Translations under genes and position numbers: made by a program
In this document: in pieces, positions 41,799-51,235 of the stretch
Position numbering within the stretch: the stretch's first letter is position 1
How the letters are laid out: each line of letters starts with the position of its first letter
Assembly: GCA_963819685.1 (NCBI GenBank)
Contig: CAWFXI010000009.1
Coordinates: 62,001-126,000 of the forward strand
DNA: 64,000 nt
Source: CAIUGU01 sp963819685
GTDB lineage: Bacteria > Pseudomonadota > Gammaproteobacteria > Steroidobacterales > Steroidobacteraceae
Direction of reading: 5' to 3'
The notes under the pieces: model-generated
Told to the model about the DNA's origin: nothing
What the model saw: only the letters and a program-made list of their open reading frames with translations
The model's database searches: none

Positions 41799-42572
41799 GT
41801 GGATCAGGCGGACCTCGAGCTTCAGCTGAAGGTATGGAAAGAACTCGCGATCAGCAAGCAGATGCTGATGCGCGCCGCGGCAGAGGCGCTGAAGCTTGAT
41901 CCGGACTGCACCCAGGAGGAGCTGAAGGGAGCGCTTGAGGGCGTCACAGCGAAGATCGCTCAGGCCGAAGCCAATGTTGTCGAGACCCAGCAGAAGGCCA
42001 GGTTGTCGGTCGGCGTCATGGAGCAGAGGCTCGCGACCAGCGTCCAGGCCCTCGCAGCTGCCGAAGCCTCGCTGGCCGAGATACGAGCGGCCCAGGAAAA
42101 CTCGACGAAGGCAATGGCCATCGAACGTGCTTCGGTCGCACAGGAGCTGCAAAAACTGAAGGACCGGGTGGCGGAGAAAGATAAAGCTCTGAAGGCCATC
42201 AATACAGCCCTTGCGGACACGCCGGACAATGTCCTCAAGAAGATGAATACGCTGAAGAAGCAGAAGCAGGAAGAGGCCGACGCACGTCGCCAGGTGGAAA
42301 CCGCACTCGGCACTTTGCGCAAGGAAAAGCTGGTTCAGGACAAGACGGTTGCGAGCCTGACCGAGAACAGCGCCAAACTCATCACCGTCTACCGCGACCT
42401 CCATGCACTGGGCACGTCACTTCATGAGCAGCTGAAGCCCCTGGTGGCGGATGCGAAAACGTTGCCTGATCTGCCTGAACTCGACAGCAAACTCATCGAA
42501 AGCATCGAATCGCCGGACGCCAAGCCCGAAGCCAAACCCAGCGGTAAACCTGAATCCAGGTCAAAGAAATAG
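41799..42572 (+). CDS. cytoplasmic coiled-coil protein, unknown
   Basis: 257 residues starting at GTG 41799, chosen because AAGGAG lies 5 bases upstream; an ATG at 41706 would sit in promoter-like sequence. No signal or membrane helix. Almost all helical, with a long coiled coil from about residue 50 to 190 (KIAQAEANVVETQQKARLSV, VAQELQKLKDRVAEKDKALK, KLKKQKQEEADARRQVE-like) and a lysine/proline tail. No enzyme motif. A structural or scaffold role is the most that can be said. Confidence 0.72.
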   Translation: MDQADLELQLKVWKELAISKQMLMRAAAEALKLDPDCTQEELKGALEGVTAKIAQAEANVVETQQKARLSVGVMEQRLATSVQALAAAEASLAEIRAAQENSTKAMAIERASVAQELQKLKDRVAEKDKALKAINTALADTPDNVLKKMNTLKKQKQEEADARRQVETALGTLRKEKLVQDKTVASLTENSAKLITVYRDLHALGTSLHEQLKPLVADAKTLPDLPELDSKLIESIESPDAKPEAKPSGKPESRSKK

Positions 42573-42599
42573 GCCAGGGGAACAGGCCCTGCGGGGGGG

Positions 42600-44057
42600 C
42601 TAACGGGGCTTTGCCGAACGCCTCGCAGCGATGAATTTCGCGAAGTCGGGTTTGGTGGCGGCCAGGATCTCGGAGACTGCCTTGCGATCCGTCGCCGACA
42701 GTTGCGCGAAACCGGGTGACTTGTCTTCGCCGGTCAATACTGCTGCAAACCGCTCATACACGTAGTTCTTTGCGTAGGCCGGCAAAGAGTCGAAGGCCTG
42801 CGAATAGATGAGATAGCTCAAGGGATACGCGAACAGGCGCGTGTTCAGGTCGAGCTTGCGGAGCGTCCGTCCCTTGCGATCGCGTGGGCCCCGCGCTTCG
42901 AACCAGGCATCAAACCCCGAGTTACCGCTGATCCTGCCGGTGAATCCGGCGGCGTCGACGAACAGCATGCCGTTCACGAGATTGTCCAGAAATTCCTGAA
43001 GCTCGACGCGAACCGCTGGAGGAAACTCCACCGTTGCCGTATCTGCGGCCGGGCCAGTGCGACCTTCGCGAGCGAGTGCAGTGCGTACCTCGAAGTTCAC
43101 CCGTGTAATGAGGTTCTGCACATTGACCTGGTGCTGCAGAATCAGCAGCGCCACGATATCGCTCCTGTTCGTGAGATAAGGGTGTGTGTCGAAGAGGGTG
43201 TCCAGATTTTCGACATTCCCCCGGCGAACGCTCTCGAGATTCACAAGCTCGTTTACCGAACGAACCTGGATATTTCCCAGGTGCACCTGGTCGCCATGCG
43301 TGCCCGTAACGTACCAGCCGCCCCAGCGGCTCCTCAACGGTGTCCGGTCAGTGGTCAGTATCCGACCTTCATGGGTCAGTTGTTCGCCGTTGATGCCGAC
43401 GTAGCCGGATCCCAGAATGAAACGTGGTACGCCGCCGCCCGTGAGGGTCAGGCTGTCGTGACAGCTCATGCAAGCGACCAATGGTCGGTCAAAACGCGCA
43501 GTGGAATCAGTCCGGTTGGGCAACGCATAGAAGACGGGCCCCAGGCGGGAATCCATGGTGCCCACTTCGAGCAGCTCTCCACCCTGTATCCAGGCCACGT
43601 AGCTGTCATCGTTGAAATAGATGGCGCGTGGCGATGACGCGCGGATCGTACTGATCTGGAAGCTGGTCTTCGAAAACACCAGCGTTTGCGAACTGCGATC
43701 GATACCGAGCGCATCGAGCAACGAGTCCAGGTAGCCGCGCGGGGAGCTGAATGTCAGTTTCGCAACGCCGCGATCGAGCTGCTCCTGCAGGCGTGCAACG
43801 GGATTTTCTGTTGCCGCACCGGAATAGCCGATGACCGGATACTCCTCGTCGTAGCGAAGCGTCGCGGGTGGCGAGAAGAAAAACGGATTGTCGCGAACGG
43901 TGTCGGGAGCAGGGGTGTTGGCAGCGGCGGCGGATTCTGCTGCCCCTGCGGGATTGATCGCGGCACAGACCAGTGCAATCGCTGTCAGTGACATGCTGAA
44001 GCGAAGGCGCACGACGGACCAGGAGCACGGTCGCCACAATGCATCAGGAATTGTCAT
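42600..44057 (-). CDS. exported CxxCH protein of unknown family
   Basis: About 485 residues with an N-terminal export signal (RLRFSMSLTAIALVCAAI) and one haem-binding motif, ACMSCHDSL, at about residue 200. No other Cys pair or known enzyme motif is visible; the rest is mixed helix and strand (LVFSKTSFQISTIRASSPRA, FNDDSYVAWIQGGELLEVG). The ATG at 44057 has GGAAG 4 bases away. It starts 20 bases after the SDR stop and is thus the last gene of the PrpD/TctCBA operon, suggesting that a periplasmic electron-transfer step belongs to that pathway. Its type recurs as uncharacterised cytochrome-like protein. Confidence 0.75.
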   Translation of the reverse strand: MTIPDALWRPCSWSVVRLRFSMSLTAIALVCAAINPAGAAESAAAANTPAPDTVRDNPFFFSPPATLRYDEEYPVIGYSGAATENPVARLQEQLDRGVAKLTFSSPRGYLDSLLDALGIDRSSQTLVFSKTSFQISTIRASSPRAIYFNDDSYVAWIQGGELLEVGTMDSRLGPVFYALPNRTDSTARFDRPLVACMSCHDSLTLTGGGVPRFILGSGYVGINGEQLTHEGRILTTDRTPLRSRWGGWYVTGTHGDQVHLGNIQVRSVNELVNLESVRRGNVENLDTLFDTHPYLTNRSDIVALLILQHQVNVQNLITRVNFEVRTALAREGRTGPAADTATVEFPPAVRVELQEFLDNLVNGMLFVDAAGFTGRISGNSGFDAWFEARGPRDRKGRTLRKLDLNTRLFAYPLSYLIYSQAFDSLPAYAKNYVYERFAAVLTGEDKSPGFAQLSATDRKAVSEILAATKPDFAKFIAARRSAKPR

Positions 44058-44076
44058 TTCACTTCCGGTCAATCGA

Positions 44077-44817
44077 TCATCCCAGATACGCCCCGCCGTT
44101 GACGTGGATGGCCTGCCCCGTGATGTAGCGCGCACCGGGTCCGGCCAGATATCTCACCATGGCCGCGATTTCCTCTGGAGTCCCTCGCCTGCCGACCAGC
44201 GTACCGTTAACCTGGGTGTGCTGGGGCGATGCACCTGTTCGAACCGTATCGATCAGACCCGGCGCGACGAGATTGACGGTGATTCCCCGGGGTGCCAATT
44301 CTACTGCCAGCGCCCTGGTCAGCCCGTCGAGTCCGGACTTCGCTGCAATGACGTGTGCGCGATGCGCGGCGCCCGTATAGGCGCTGAGCCCGCCTATGTT
44401 GATGATGCTGCCTGCTCCGCTGGCTGCCAGGTATGGCAGAGCGGCCTTCGCGCACAGGTACGCTCCATCCAGCGCAACGCCGATGATGCGACGCCATTCA
44501 GCATAGGAGAGTTCGGCAAATGGCACTTCGGTGCGGACCGCGGCGTTGTTGACCAGAACGTCGAGGCGACCGAAGCGTGCAATGACCGCTGCCATCGTCT
44601 CGTTGACATCAGCTTCATTCGCTACATCGGCGAGGTACGCTTCCGCGCCAACACCGCATTGGCGGAGCGATGCAACAGTGGTGTCGGCGGCCGCGGCATC
44701 ACTCCGAGTCAATATCGCCACGTGCGCGCCAGCATCTGCCATGGCAAGCGCAATCGCGCGACCGATGTTCTTGGCGCCGCCGGTTACCAGCGCGACTTTT
44801 CCGGCAAGTTCCTGCAT
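44077..44817 (-). CDS. SDR family protein with atypical catalytic site
   Basis: 246 residues with a normal Rossmann fold: TGGAKNIG cofactor loop (12-19), VNNAA (89-93), and C-terminal GQAIHVNGGAYLG. In classical short-chain dehydrogenases a Tyr lies four residues before the catalytic Lys and a Ser 13 before that. Here Lys160 is kept (VIAAK), but the matching positions are Val156 and Gly143; His155 and Ser145 are close by. Either an atypical SDR using His, or one with a changed role. It follows the MmgE/PrpD gene by one base. Confidence 0.88.
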   Translation of the reverse strand: MQELAGKVALVTGGAKNIGRAIALAMADAGAHVAILTRSDAAAADTTVASLRQCGVGAEAYLADVANEADVNETMAAVIARFGRLDVLVNNAAVRTEVPFAELSYAEWRRIIGVALDGAYLCAKAALPYLAASGAGSIINIGGLSAYTGAAHRAHVIAAKSGLDGLTRALAVELAPRGITVNLVAPGLIDTVRTGASPQHTQVNGTLVGRRGTPEEIAAMVRYLAGPGARYITGQAIHVNGGAYLG

Positions 44818-44818
44818 A

Positions 44819-46213
44819 TCAGTCTGAGTCTGTAGTGAGCTGGACAGTTCCGCCCGCAGCGAGCGCCTGCAGTGATTTCATCAGTCGTGCGGCCAGATCG
44901 GGTGTCCCGCCTCCAAAGCGCACATTGTCGGCAAATTTCGCATCAATGTCTGCCTCGCTCAACGGCTCTTTCGCGCCGCCGCGAAGATGCCCCTTGTGAA
45001 CCTCGATGCAGGACCCATCCCGCAGCGTTACGCGCAAATGCCCCGTATAGTTGCGCGGGTACTCATCATCCGGATTGACTACGTAACTGATGCGTGACGC
45101 AAGCGCGCGCAAGGCGGGAGTGCGGACGTGTTCATCGGTGAATTGCTCAAGGCCAGCTCGCCTGTCGAGGAAACCGGCAGCGATGCAGTACGGCGTTGAG
45201 AACTTGCCAGCGTAACCGTTCGGCGGCGCACGCTTGCGTTCGAGCGGTTCCCATAAACGATGAATGGTGCCCTGGCCTACCTTGCAGGCAATGGACTCGA
45301 TGTCATCGGCCTTGAGGCCCCTCAGGTCCATCTGCCGGGCAGCCTCGATCGCACAGTCAATGAACGGTTGAGTCATCGTGCCACAGGCGTAGGGCTTGAA
45401 TGCCACCGTGGTAGTGACCCACCGAGTACCCAGTTCATCCAGGAGCCAACGGAAGTCGGGGGGCAAAGAGGGTGCAAATGCCTTGTAGAAGCCGTGAGTG
45501 CCTTCAAACACCGTGGCTGGGCCGGTGAACCCGGCTGCAGCAAGCAGCGCCGCCCGGATTCCCGCCTGGGCCGCGGCCCCTGCGTGCAGCCGTTTCGTTG
45601 AACTGCCATCTGCCAGATACTCGATGATGCCGGAGGCCAGGCTGCCAGCGATGCCGAGCGCATGGGTCGTCTGTTCCATGGAGAGCTGCAGAGCAGTTGC
45701 GACGGCTGCTGCCGCTGCCGGTGCACCCATCACCGCAGTCGGGTGAAAGCTGGCCCGATGAGTGGCTTGAGGGGCGACGAGACTCATGCGGCACAGTAGT
45801 TCAACGCCAACGGCACACGCCTTCATGACGGCATCGCCTGTGAGCTGCCGCTCTTCCGCAATGGCCAGCACTGCAGGGACGATCACCGCGCCAGCATGGA
45901 CCGGTCCGCCTTCGAACGTGTCGTCGTAGTCTTCACCGTGTGCGGCCGTGCCATTGATCAGCGCTGCGTCGTACGGAGATGCCTTCACCGCGTGACCAAT
46001 GACTGTACAACGGCCTTGCCCGATCGCGCTCGCAAGCGCCGCCTTCACATAGTCTGAGTGGCGCGCAGCAACGCACAGCCCGATCACATCCTTGAGCAGC
46101 AGCGCGATCGTCTGATGGACCGGCTTGGGCAGCGACTGCTCACGCGTTGCCAGGGCAAATTCCGCGAGCTGCTCTGCGACCGTTGGCTGCAAGGCAGGGA
46201 CCTGCGGATTCAT
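44819..46213 (-). CDS. MmgE/PrpD family protein (copy 1)
   Basis: 464 residues, full length for the family that includes 2-methylcitrate dehydratase and cis-aconitate decarboxylase. Typical segments: LLKDVIGLCVAARHSDY, NGTAAHGEDYDDTFEGGPVHAGAVIVPA, ASFHPTAVMGAPAAAAAVA, KPYACGTMTQPFIDCAIEA. It probably dehydrates or isomerises a polycarboxylate brought in by the adjacent TctCBA transporter. Its start overlaps the tctA stop by four bases. Substrate unknown. Confidence 0.92.
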   Translation of the reverse strand: MNPQVPALQPTVAEQLAEFALATREQSLPKPVHQTIALLLKDVIGLCVAARHSDYVKAALASAIGQGRCTVIGHAVKASPYDAALINGTAAHGEDYDDTFEGGPVHAGAVIVPAVLAIAEERQLTGDAVMKACAVGVELLCRMSLVAPQATHRASFHPTAVMGAPAAAAAVATALQLSMEQTTHALGIAGSLASGIIEYLADGSSTKRLHAGAAAQAGIRAALLAAAGFTGPATVFEGTHGFYKAFAPSLPPDFRWLLDELGTRWVTTTVAFKPYACGTMTQPFIDCAIEAARQMDLRGLKADDIESIACKVGQGTIHRLWEPLERKRAPPNGYAGKFSTPYCIAAGFLDRRAGLEQFTDEHVRTPALRALASRISYVVNPDDEYPRNYTGHLRVTLRDGSCIEVHKGHLRGGAKEPLSEADIDAKFADNVRFGGGTPDLAARLMKSLQALAAGGTVQLTTDSD

Positions 46214-47712
46214 CGTTGAGCCTTGTCCGCCGTTGCCAGCATCCTGGCAGATCGGATCTCGCGCAACAGCGAGAATATGAGGAACAAGGCCGCAGCGCTC
46301 AACAGCCCCAGGCAGATGCGATCTTCAACGAAGATGCCATGATCACCGGACGCGAGCACCAGGGAACGCCGGTAGGAGGCTTCGACCAACGGACACAGCA
46401 CGACGCCAAGGACTGCGGGAAGAAACGGAAATCCGAAGATGCGCATGGCATAGCCGGCAAGTCCTGCCACCAGCACGATGCCGAGGTCGAACAGCGAAAC
46501 ATTCAGTGAGTACACGCCGGACAGCACCAGCGCGAGAATGAACCCCGCAAGATAGGGGCGCGGGCGATTCACCAGCCACAGGCACACCGGCATGATCAGG
46601 AAGCCCACCAGCAACTGCCCCACGGTCGCGACAAAAGAGCCTACATACAGGCCCTGAACGACGGCGGCGTTCTCCGTGAACAGATTGGGACCGGGCACGA
46701 GTCCGTGTAGCAGGAACCCACCCAGCAGCACTGCGGCCGAATTGGACCCCGGAATGCCGAAACTGAGCAGCGGGATCAGCGCGGTGCTGGCTACCGTGTT
46801 GTTGGCAGTTTCCGGCGCGGCAACGCCTTCGGGTGAACCCTTGCCGAATTCCTCCGGATGCTTCGACCAGCGGCGCGCTTCGTTGTAGGAAAGGAACGCC
46901 GCGATGGTTCCGCCCGCCCCGGGAATGACGCCTTCGACGGTGCCGATACCGCTGCCGATCATTTGCGGGCGAAGCAGGCGCTTCATCATTGGCAGGTTCG
47001 GCAGCCGTATGCGCACGGACTGTACGATGACGTCCGCTGTGCTCAACGAGCCGGATTGCGTCATGAGTTCACTGACGGCAAACAGCCCGACCATGACCAG
47101 AATCGGCTCGATGCCGGACAGCAGGTCGGCCGAACCGAACGTCAGTCGCGTGACTCCCGAAATCGGATCTGTGCCGACGGTCGCGATCATCATGCCGATA
47201 ATAGCGGCTGCGAGCCCCTTGAGCGGCGAGCCGGCCGTCATCGACGCAATGACCGTAAGGCCGAGGATGCCGAGTCCAAAATAGGACATCGGCGTGAACG
47301 CCAGTGCCAGGCGTGACAACGGTTCGGTCAGCACGATCAGCATCACGAGGCCGAACAGCCCACCGACCGTGCCTGACCACAACGAGATGCCCAGTGCTTC
47401 GCCGGCTTTGCCCTGACGCGTCATTTCGTAGCCGTCGACGACTGTCGCAGCTGCCGAGTTTGTGCCGGGCGTACGGATCAGAATGGCCGGAATCGATCCG
47501 CCATATTCGGCGCCGATATAGGTGGCTGCCAGCAATACAATCGCAGACGTCGGATCGAGCGAGTACGTGAGGGGTAGGAGCAAGGCCATCGTGATGGATG
47601 CCGAAATGCCGGGCAACGCGCCGCCAATGACACCCCACGTGAGGCCAAGCAACGCAATCGGCACGATGGGCGTCGTGTAAAGCAGTGCGAGAGAGTCGAA
47701 CAGCGCTTGCAT
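46210..47712 (-). CDS. tctA: tripartite tricarboxylate transporter, large membrane subunit TctA
   Basis: 500 residues, about 12 membrane helices, with family motifs GGALPGISASITMALLLPLT, GAEYGGSIPAILIRTPGT and GAGGTIAAFLSYNEARRWS. It forms the channel of a TTT transporter that imports a carboxylate caught by the periplasmic TctC protein, using an ion gradient. Together with tctB and tctC it is a complete set in the usual C-B-A order. Confidence 0.95.
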   Translation of the reverse strand: MQALFDSLALLYTTPIVPIALLGLTWGVIGGALPGISASITMALLLPLTYSLDPTSAIVLLAATYIGAEYGGSIPAILIRTPGTNSAAATVVDGYEMTRQGKAGEALGISLWSGTVGGLFGLVMLIVLTEPLSRLALAFTPMSYFGLGILGLTVIASMTAGSPLKGLAAAIIGMMIATVGTDPISGVTRLTFGSADLLSGIEPILVMVGLFAVSELMTQSGSLSTADVIVQSVRIRLPNLPMMKRLLRPQMIGSGIGTVEGVIPGAGGTIAAFLSYNEARRWSKHPEEFGKGSPEGVAAPETANNTVASTALIPLLSFGIPGSNSAAVLLGGFLLHGLVPGPNLFTENAAVVQGLYVGSFVATVGQLLVGFLIMPVCLWLVNRPRPYLAGFILALVLSGVYSLNVSLFDLGIVLVAGLAGYAMRIFGFPFLPAVLGVVLCPLVEASYRRSLVLASGDHGIFVEDRICLGLLSAAALFLIFSLLREIRSARMLATADKAQR

Positions 47713-47735
47713 GGAGGATGTCCGGGGTCGCGCCT

Positions 47736-48200
47736 TCAGAAGAACACGCCGGGTGGCTGGGTAACATCCAGCAGCCTTACGAAGATCAGCCAGAAAAGTG
47801 CGCTACCGGCGACCGCCACAGCTGCGAGTCGCCAGGAAGGCCGCAGTCCCTCATACCAGGCCACACTCGCGATCAGCAGTGCAATCGTGATGGGATAGCC
47901 AAGCGTACCGACCAGCCCCACATAGGCAAATCCGATGACCAGCAGCCCGAGGGCCCGCAGGGGTTTGCCATGCTCGTTCGTTGTCGTGGCGGTCATGAGC
48001 GGTTTCGCTGCTTTGGTAGTCCAGAGTGCACGGCCAGCGAGCAGCAGGCCTGTGAGACCAAGCGCAACGGCAAGGATGTTGGGGAGGCCATGCGGGCCGA
48101 AGTCGTCTTCCAGTGAGCTGGCGGCAATGGTTCTCGAAGCCAGGTAGTACGCCATCGCAATGCAGATGAGCCCAATGCCGCTGACCAGGTCCTTGTTCAT
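47736..48200 (-). CDS. tctB: tripartite tricarboxylate transporter, small membrane subunit TctB
   Basis: 154 residues with four membrane helices (LVSGIGLICIAMAYYLASR, GLPNILAVALGLTGLLLAG, LGLLVIGFAYVGLVGTLGY, AAVAVAGSALFWLIFVRLL). TctB is the poorly conserved small partner of TctA. Its start overlaps the tctC stop by four bases and tctA begins 23 bases later. Confidence 0.9.
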   Translation of the reverse strand: MNKDLVSGIGLICIAMAYYLASRTIAASSLEDDFGPHGLPNILAVALGLTGLLLAGRALWTTKAAKPLMTATTTNEHGKPLRALGLLVIGFAYVGLVGTLGYPITIALLIASVAWYEGLRPSWRLAAVAVAGSALFWLIFVRLLDVTQPPGVFF

Positions 48201-49162
48201 TTAATGACGCCAGAGCTTTTCAGGAAGGCGGCTGCGTTCTGCGCGAACTTTTCGGTGAATGCTCCGTATTGGCCATGGGGAATGAAGCTGGGAATCAGCG
48301 CTTCAGCGTCATAGACCTTCTTGAATTCCGTGTCTGCCAGCACCAGCGGAATGGCCGTCTCCCAGATGCGGATGACATCGGGGGGCAAGCCTTTGGGCGC
48401 AGCGAAGCCGCGAAACTTCTCCAGTTCCACGTCGTAGCCCAGTTCCTTGAGCGTTGGCACGTCGGGAAAGGCGGGAATCCGCTGCGGATTGAAGGTCGCA
48501 AGCACGCGAATCTTGCCGGCACCCAGCTGGGCCCGCAATTCCTGGTATTCGCCGACCCCCATATCGAGCGTCCCGTTCAGCACATTGATCATCATTTCAC
48601 CGCCCCCCTCGTGGGACACGATGGCGGCATTGACCTTGGCGGCCGCTTTCAGTTGTTCGGCAGCCTGTCGTTCCAGAGACGCCGGATTGGCTGCTCCCCA
48701 ACCACTGCGTTTCGTTCTTGCGTGATCGATGAGATCCTTTACTGTCTTGAACGGACCATCGGCGCGCGTGTAAGCAACTTCCGGATCCATGAATACATTT
48801 ACGAGGGGGTCGAGGTCCCTGTATGTCTTTGCTGGAGAGCTCATCAGCGACGTATAGACATAGGTGGGCGTCGTCCCGTAAATCGTCTGGCCATCCGGCC
48901 TGGCAGTCGCGACAAACGCCATCGCACGTGCGCCGCTGCCTCCCGGAATGTTCCGCACGACGAATGTGGCGTCGATATAGCGAGGCAGTACCCGCGCCAT
49001 CTCGCGCAGAAAAACATCACCTCCGGCTCCCGGGCTTGAATGGGTCACGAGCGTGACGACCTTGTACGGGTACTTTGCGGGGGCTGCAGTTCCCAGGCTG
49101 GAAAAAACCAGCAGCGCAAACGCGAAGCAAGCCTTCAGCAGGACATTTCGCATCTTATCCAT
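48197..49162 (-). CDS. tctC: Bug/TctC family substrate-binding protein
   Basis: 321 residues; signal peptide (LKACFAFALLVFSSLGTAA) then a Bug-type periplasmic binding fold with VTHSSPGAGGDVFLREMARV, VVRNIPGGSGARAMAFVA and ADTEFKKVYDAEALIP. It captures a carboxylate (or other small acid) for TctAB. The ligand-binding loop is of the general type and does not reveal the substrate. Start at 49162 (GGGGGG just upstream) or the ATG 9 bases later. Confidence 0.92.
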   Translation of the reverse strand: MDKMRNVLLKACFAFALLVFSSLGTAAPAKYPYKVVTLVTHSSPGAGGDVFLREMARVLPRYIDATFVVRNIPGGSGARAMAFVATARPDGQTIYGTTPTYVYTSLMSSPAKTYRDLDPLVNVFMDPEVAYTRADGPFKTVKDLIDHARTKRSGWGAANPASLERQAAEQLKAAAKVNAAIVSHEGGGEMMINVLNGTLDMGVGEYQELRAQLGAGKIRVLATFNPQRIPAFPDVPTLKELGYDVELEKFRGFAAPKGLPPDVIRIWETAIPLVLADTEFKKVYDAEALIPSFIPHGQYGAFTEKFAQNAAAFLKSSGVIK

Positions 49163-49195
49163 CCCCCCCCGAGTATCTATTCACATCAAGTCACG

Positions 49196-50617
49196 TCAGG
49201 CCACGGCACTCGCCTTGAAGGTCATCAGTTCTGCCAGGACTGCGGCATTGTCAAGCCGCTCCACCGAGCGAATGGCATCGATCAGGCGATCCTGGGTGCC
49301 GACTCCAAGGGCGCCCTCCGCACACATCCGGAACTTACCTTCCAGGTCAGCATCGCTGAGCGGATTCGAAGGCCCGCCGCGATACCGCTCATCGGCCCAT
49401 TCAACCAGTGTGCGGCCATCCTTCGTCAGCACTTCGATGCGCGAGCGGATTTTGTCGTAGCCGCGGGCGTCGATCTCCGGATCCATGTGAACCGTCGTGC
49501 ATCGTTGCATATCCTGCATGGCAGCCGACGCCACGAAGGGATCACTGAATTCGTGGTGACTGGCACGACGACACAGGACGATCATGGCGAGCAGCGCGGG
49601 CATGGAGAACTTTGCCTGCAGATGGTTCTGTGCAAGCGGGTAGCGAATGGGCTCGGTGATATTGCGGCCCGCATGGAAGTCGATCCGTTCGACCTGTTCA
49701 GGTTTGAGATCGTGCTTCATGACCAACGCGAGCATGGCGTCCATCGACTGATGGGTCAGGATGCCGGAAGGGTAGGGTTTGATGCTGACTCCCGGGTTGA
49801 TGATCGTGAGCTCCTTGCCGAAACCCTGCGCGATCTTGTCCTGGGTGTAGCCTTCGCCCATCACCGCGAAGAAACCCCACGGACCATCCAGCACAGCCGG
49901 GTCCGCAGTGAAACCCTTTGATGCCAGCAGCGCAGCCGTGACACCGTTCTCCGCCGCCCGGCCGACGTGCAACGGTTTCGTCATCGTTCCGAAGTTGGCA
50001 CGAATGCCGGCCGCAAAACTGGCAGCGATGCCGAGCGCATGCGCCAGCTGATCTCCTTTGAGGCCAAGTAACCTGGCCGCCGCCGCACAGCTGCCAAACG
50101 TACCCACTGTGCCGCTCGAATGATGCCCGCGACGGTAGTGCCGGGGCGTCATCCATTCGGCGATCTTCGCTTCCACTTCGAATCCCACCTGAAATGCCAG
50201 CATCAGCGACTTGCCATCGACAGACCCAAGGCGCTGGGCCATGACCAGGGCTGCCGTGAGCGGAGGAACTGAAGGGTGCGTGAGCAGGCCGTAGACATGC
50301 GTCGGATCGTGGGAAACCTGCGTGTCGTCCCAGTCATGCGCATGTCCCGCCGTACCCAGTACGCGCGCGGCGAGCGCGGCCGGCACTTTTCGGTCGCCTG
50401 CCCCGATGACCAGCGCTTCCGGTCGTCCTCCCTGATCGAGGGCGTCGTTGATCAGAATGGCAAGGCTGGATTCAGAGGCCCCCGCCAGAAACAGGCCTAT
50501 TGTGTCGAGCAGGCAGCGCCGACCGATGCGCAATGCTTCAACAGGCAACTGCTGGAAGGTGGAGTCCTCGATGAATCGCAGGGCAGCGGCAGTAATCCGG
50601 GTGGCGGGCTGATCCAA
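49196..50617 (-). CDS. MmgE/PrpD family protein (copy 2)
   Basis: 473 residues; the same family as the gene at 44,819 but clearly diverged. Segments: RRCLLDTIGLFLAGASESS, LGTAGHAHDWDDTQVSHDPT, HHSSGTVGTFGSCAAAARLL, KPYPSGILTHQSMDAMLALV. First gene of the operon; tctC follows after 33 bases. Two MmgE/PrpD proteins with one TTT transporter suggest two successive dehydration or isomerisation steps on one substrate family. Divergent from the HbpS/GlcG gene. Confidence 0.92.
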   Translation of the reverse strand: MDQPATRITAAALRFIEDSTFQQLPVEALRIGRRCLLDTIGLFLAGASESSLAILINDALDQGGRPEALVIGAGDRKVPAALAARVLGTAGHAHDWDDTQVSHDPTHVYGLLTHPSVPPLTAALVMAQRLGSVDGKSLMLAFQVGFEVEAKIAEWMTPRHYRRGHHSSGTVGTFGSCAAAARLLGLKGDQLAHALGIAASFAAGIRANFGTMTKPLHVGRAAENGVTAALLASKGFTADPAVLDGPWGFFAVMGEGYTQDKIAQGFGKELTIINPGVSIKPYPSGILTHQSMDAMLALVMKHDLKPEQVERIDFHAGRNITEPIRYPLAQNHLQAKFSMPALLAMIVLCRRASHHEFSDPFVASAAMQDMQRCTTVHMDPEIDARGYDKIRSRIEVLTKDGRTLVEWADERYRGGPSNPLSDADLEGKFRMCAEGALGVGTQDRLIDAIRSVERLDNAAVLAELMTFKASAVA

Positions 50618-50821
50618 ACTGGAGATCTCCGACGGCGATCAGGCTGATTGGCGGCCACCAAGGCTGCCAGAATTCAGCCGGGATTGGTATCTGCCTGCCA
50701 TGTTCCGATCTTCCTGCTTGAACCCAGGGAATGGGCGAATGCTTGCCTTTGGCGTACCGGGGCTCTACCGTTCAATCGTGCCATCCATGATCGCCATCGC
50801 GCCGTTGCGCGCAGGAGTGCC

Positions 50822-51235
50822 ATGCAGACTCGTCCCGTTCTGACACTTGGAGACTGCCAGATCCTCACCGCCGCTGCGGTGGAGGAAGCGAAACGCAACA
50901 ACTGGAACGTTGCGATCGCAGTGCTGGATGACGGCGGGCATCTGTTGCATTTCGTTCGCATGGACGGCGCCACGCCCGCAAATGCCAGCTTTGCAATGGA
51001 AAAGGCGCGTACGTCGGCGCTCTCCCGCAGACCGAGCGGCATGTGGGAACAGAGAATCCGGGAAGGCCGACTTTCCATGTTGAAGATGCCCGGCATCCTG
51101 CCCATCCAGGGAGGCCTGCCGATTCTCGTGGACGGAACCTGTATCGGTTCGGTCGGAGTTTCCGGCGTGCAGTCACACGAAGACGAGCAGATTGCAAAGG
51201 CCGGCATCGACGCGCTGCCGACTGGTCCGGCATGA
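50822..51235 (+). CDS. HbpS/GlcG (haem-degrading) family protein
   Basis: 138 residues of the GlcG/HbpS family: LTLGDCQILTAAAVEEAKRN, NVAIAVLDDGGHLLHFVRMD, GGLPILVDGTCIGSVGVSG. Members bind haem or sense redox, or accompany small-acid catabolic genes such as glc. The ATG at 50822 is preferred over longer frames by family length. Its stop overlaps the next ATG by four bases. Its position beside the PrpD/Tct operon (divergent) suggests a link to that pathway, but this is inference. Confidence 0.87.
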   Translation: MQTRPVLTLGDCQILTAAAVEEAKRNNWNVAIAVLDDGGHLLHFVRMDGATPANASFAMEKARTSALSRRPSGMWEQRIREGRLSMLKMPGILPIQGGLPILVDGTCIGSVGVSGVQSHEDEQIAKAGIDALPTGPA

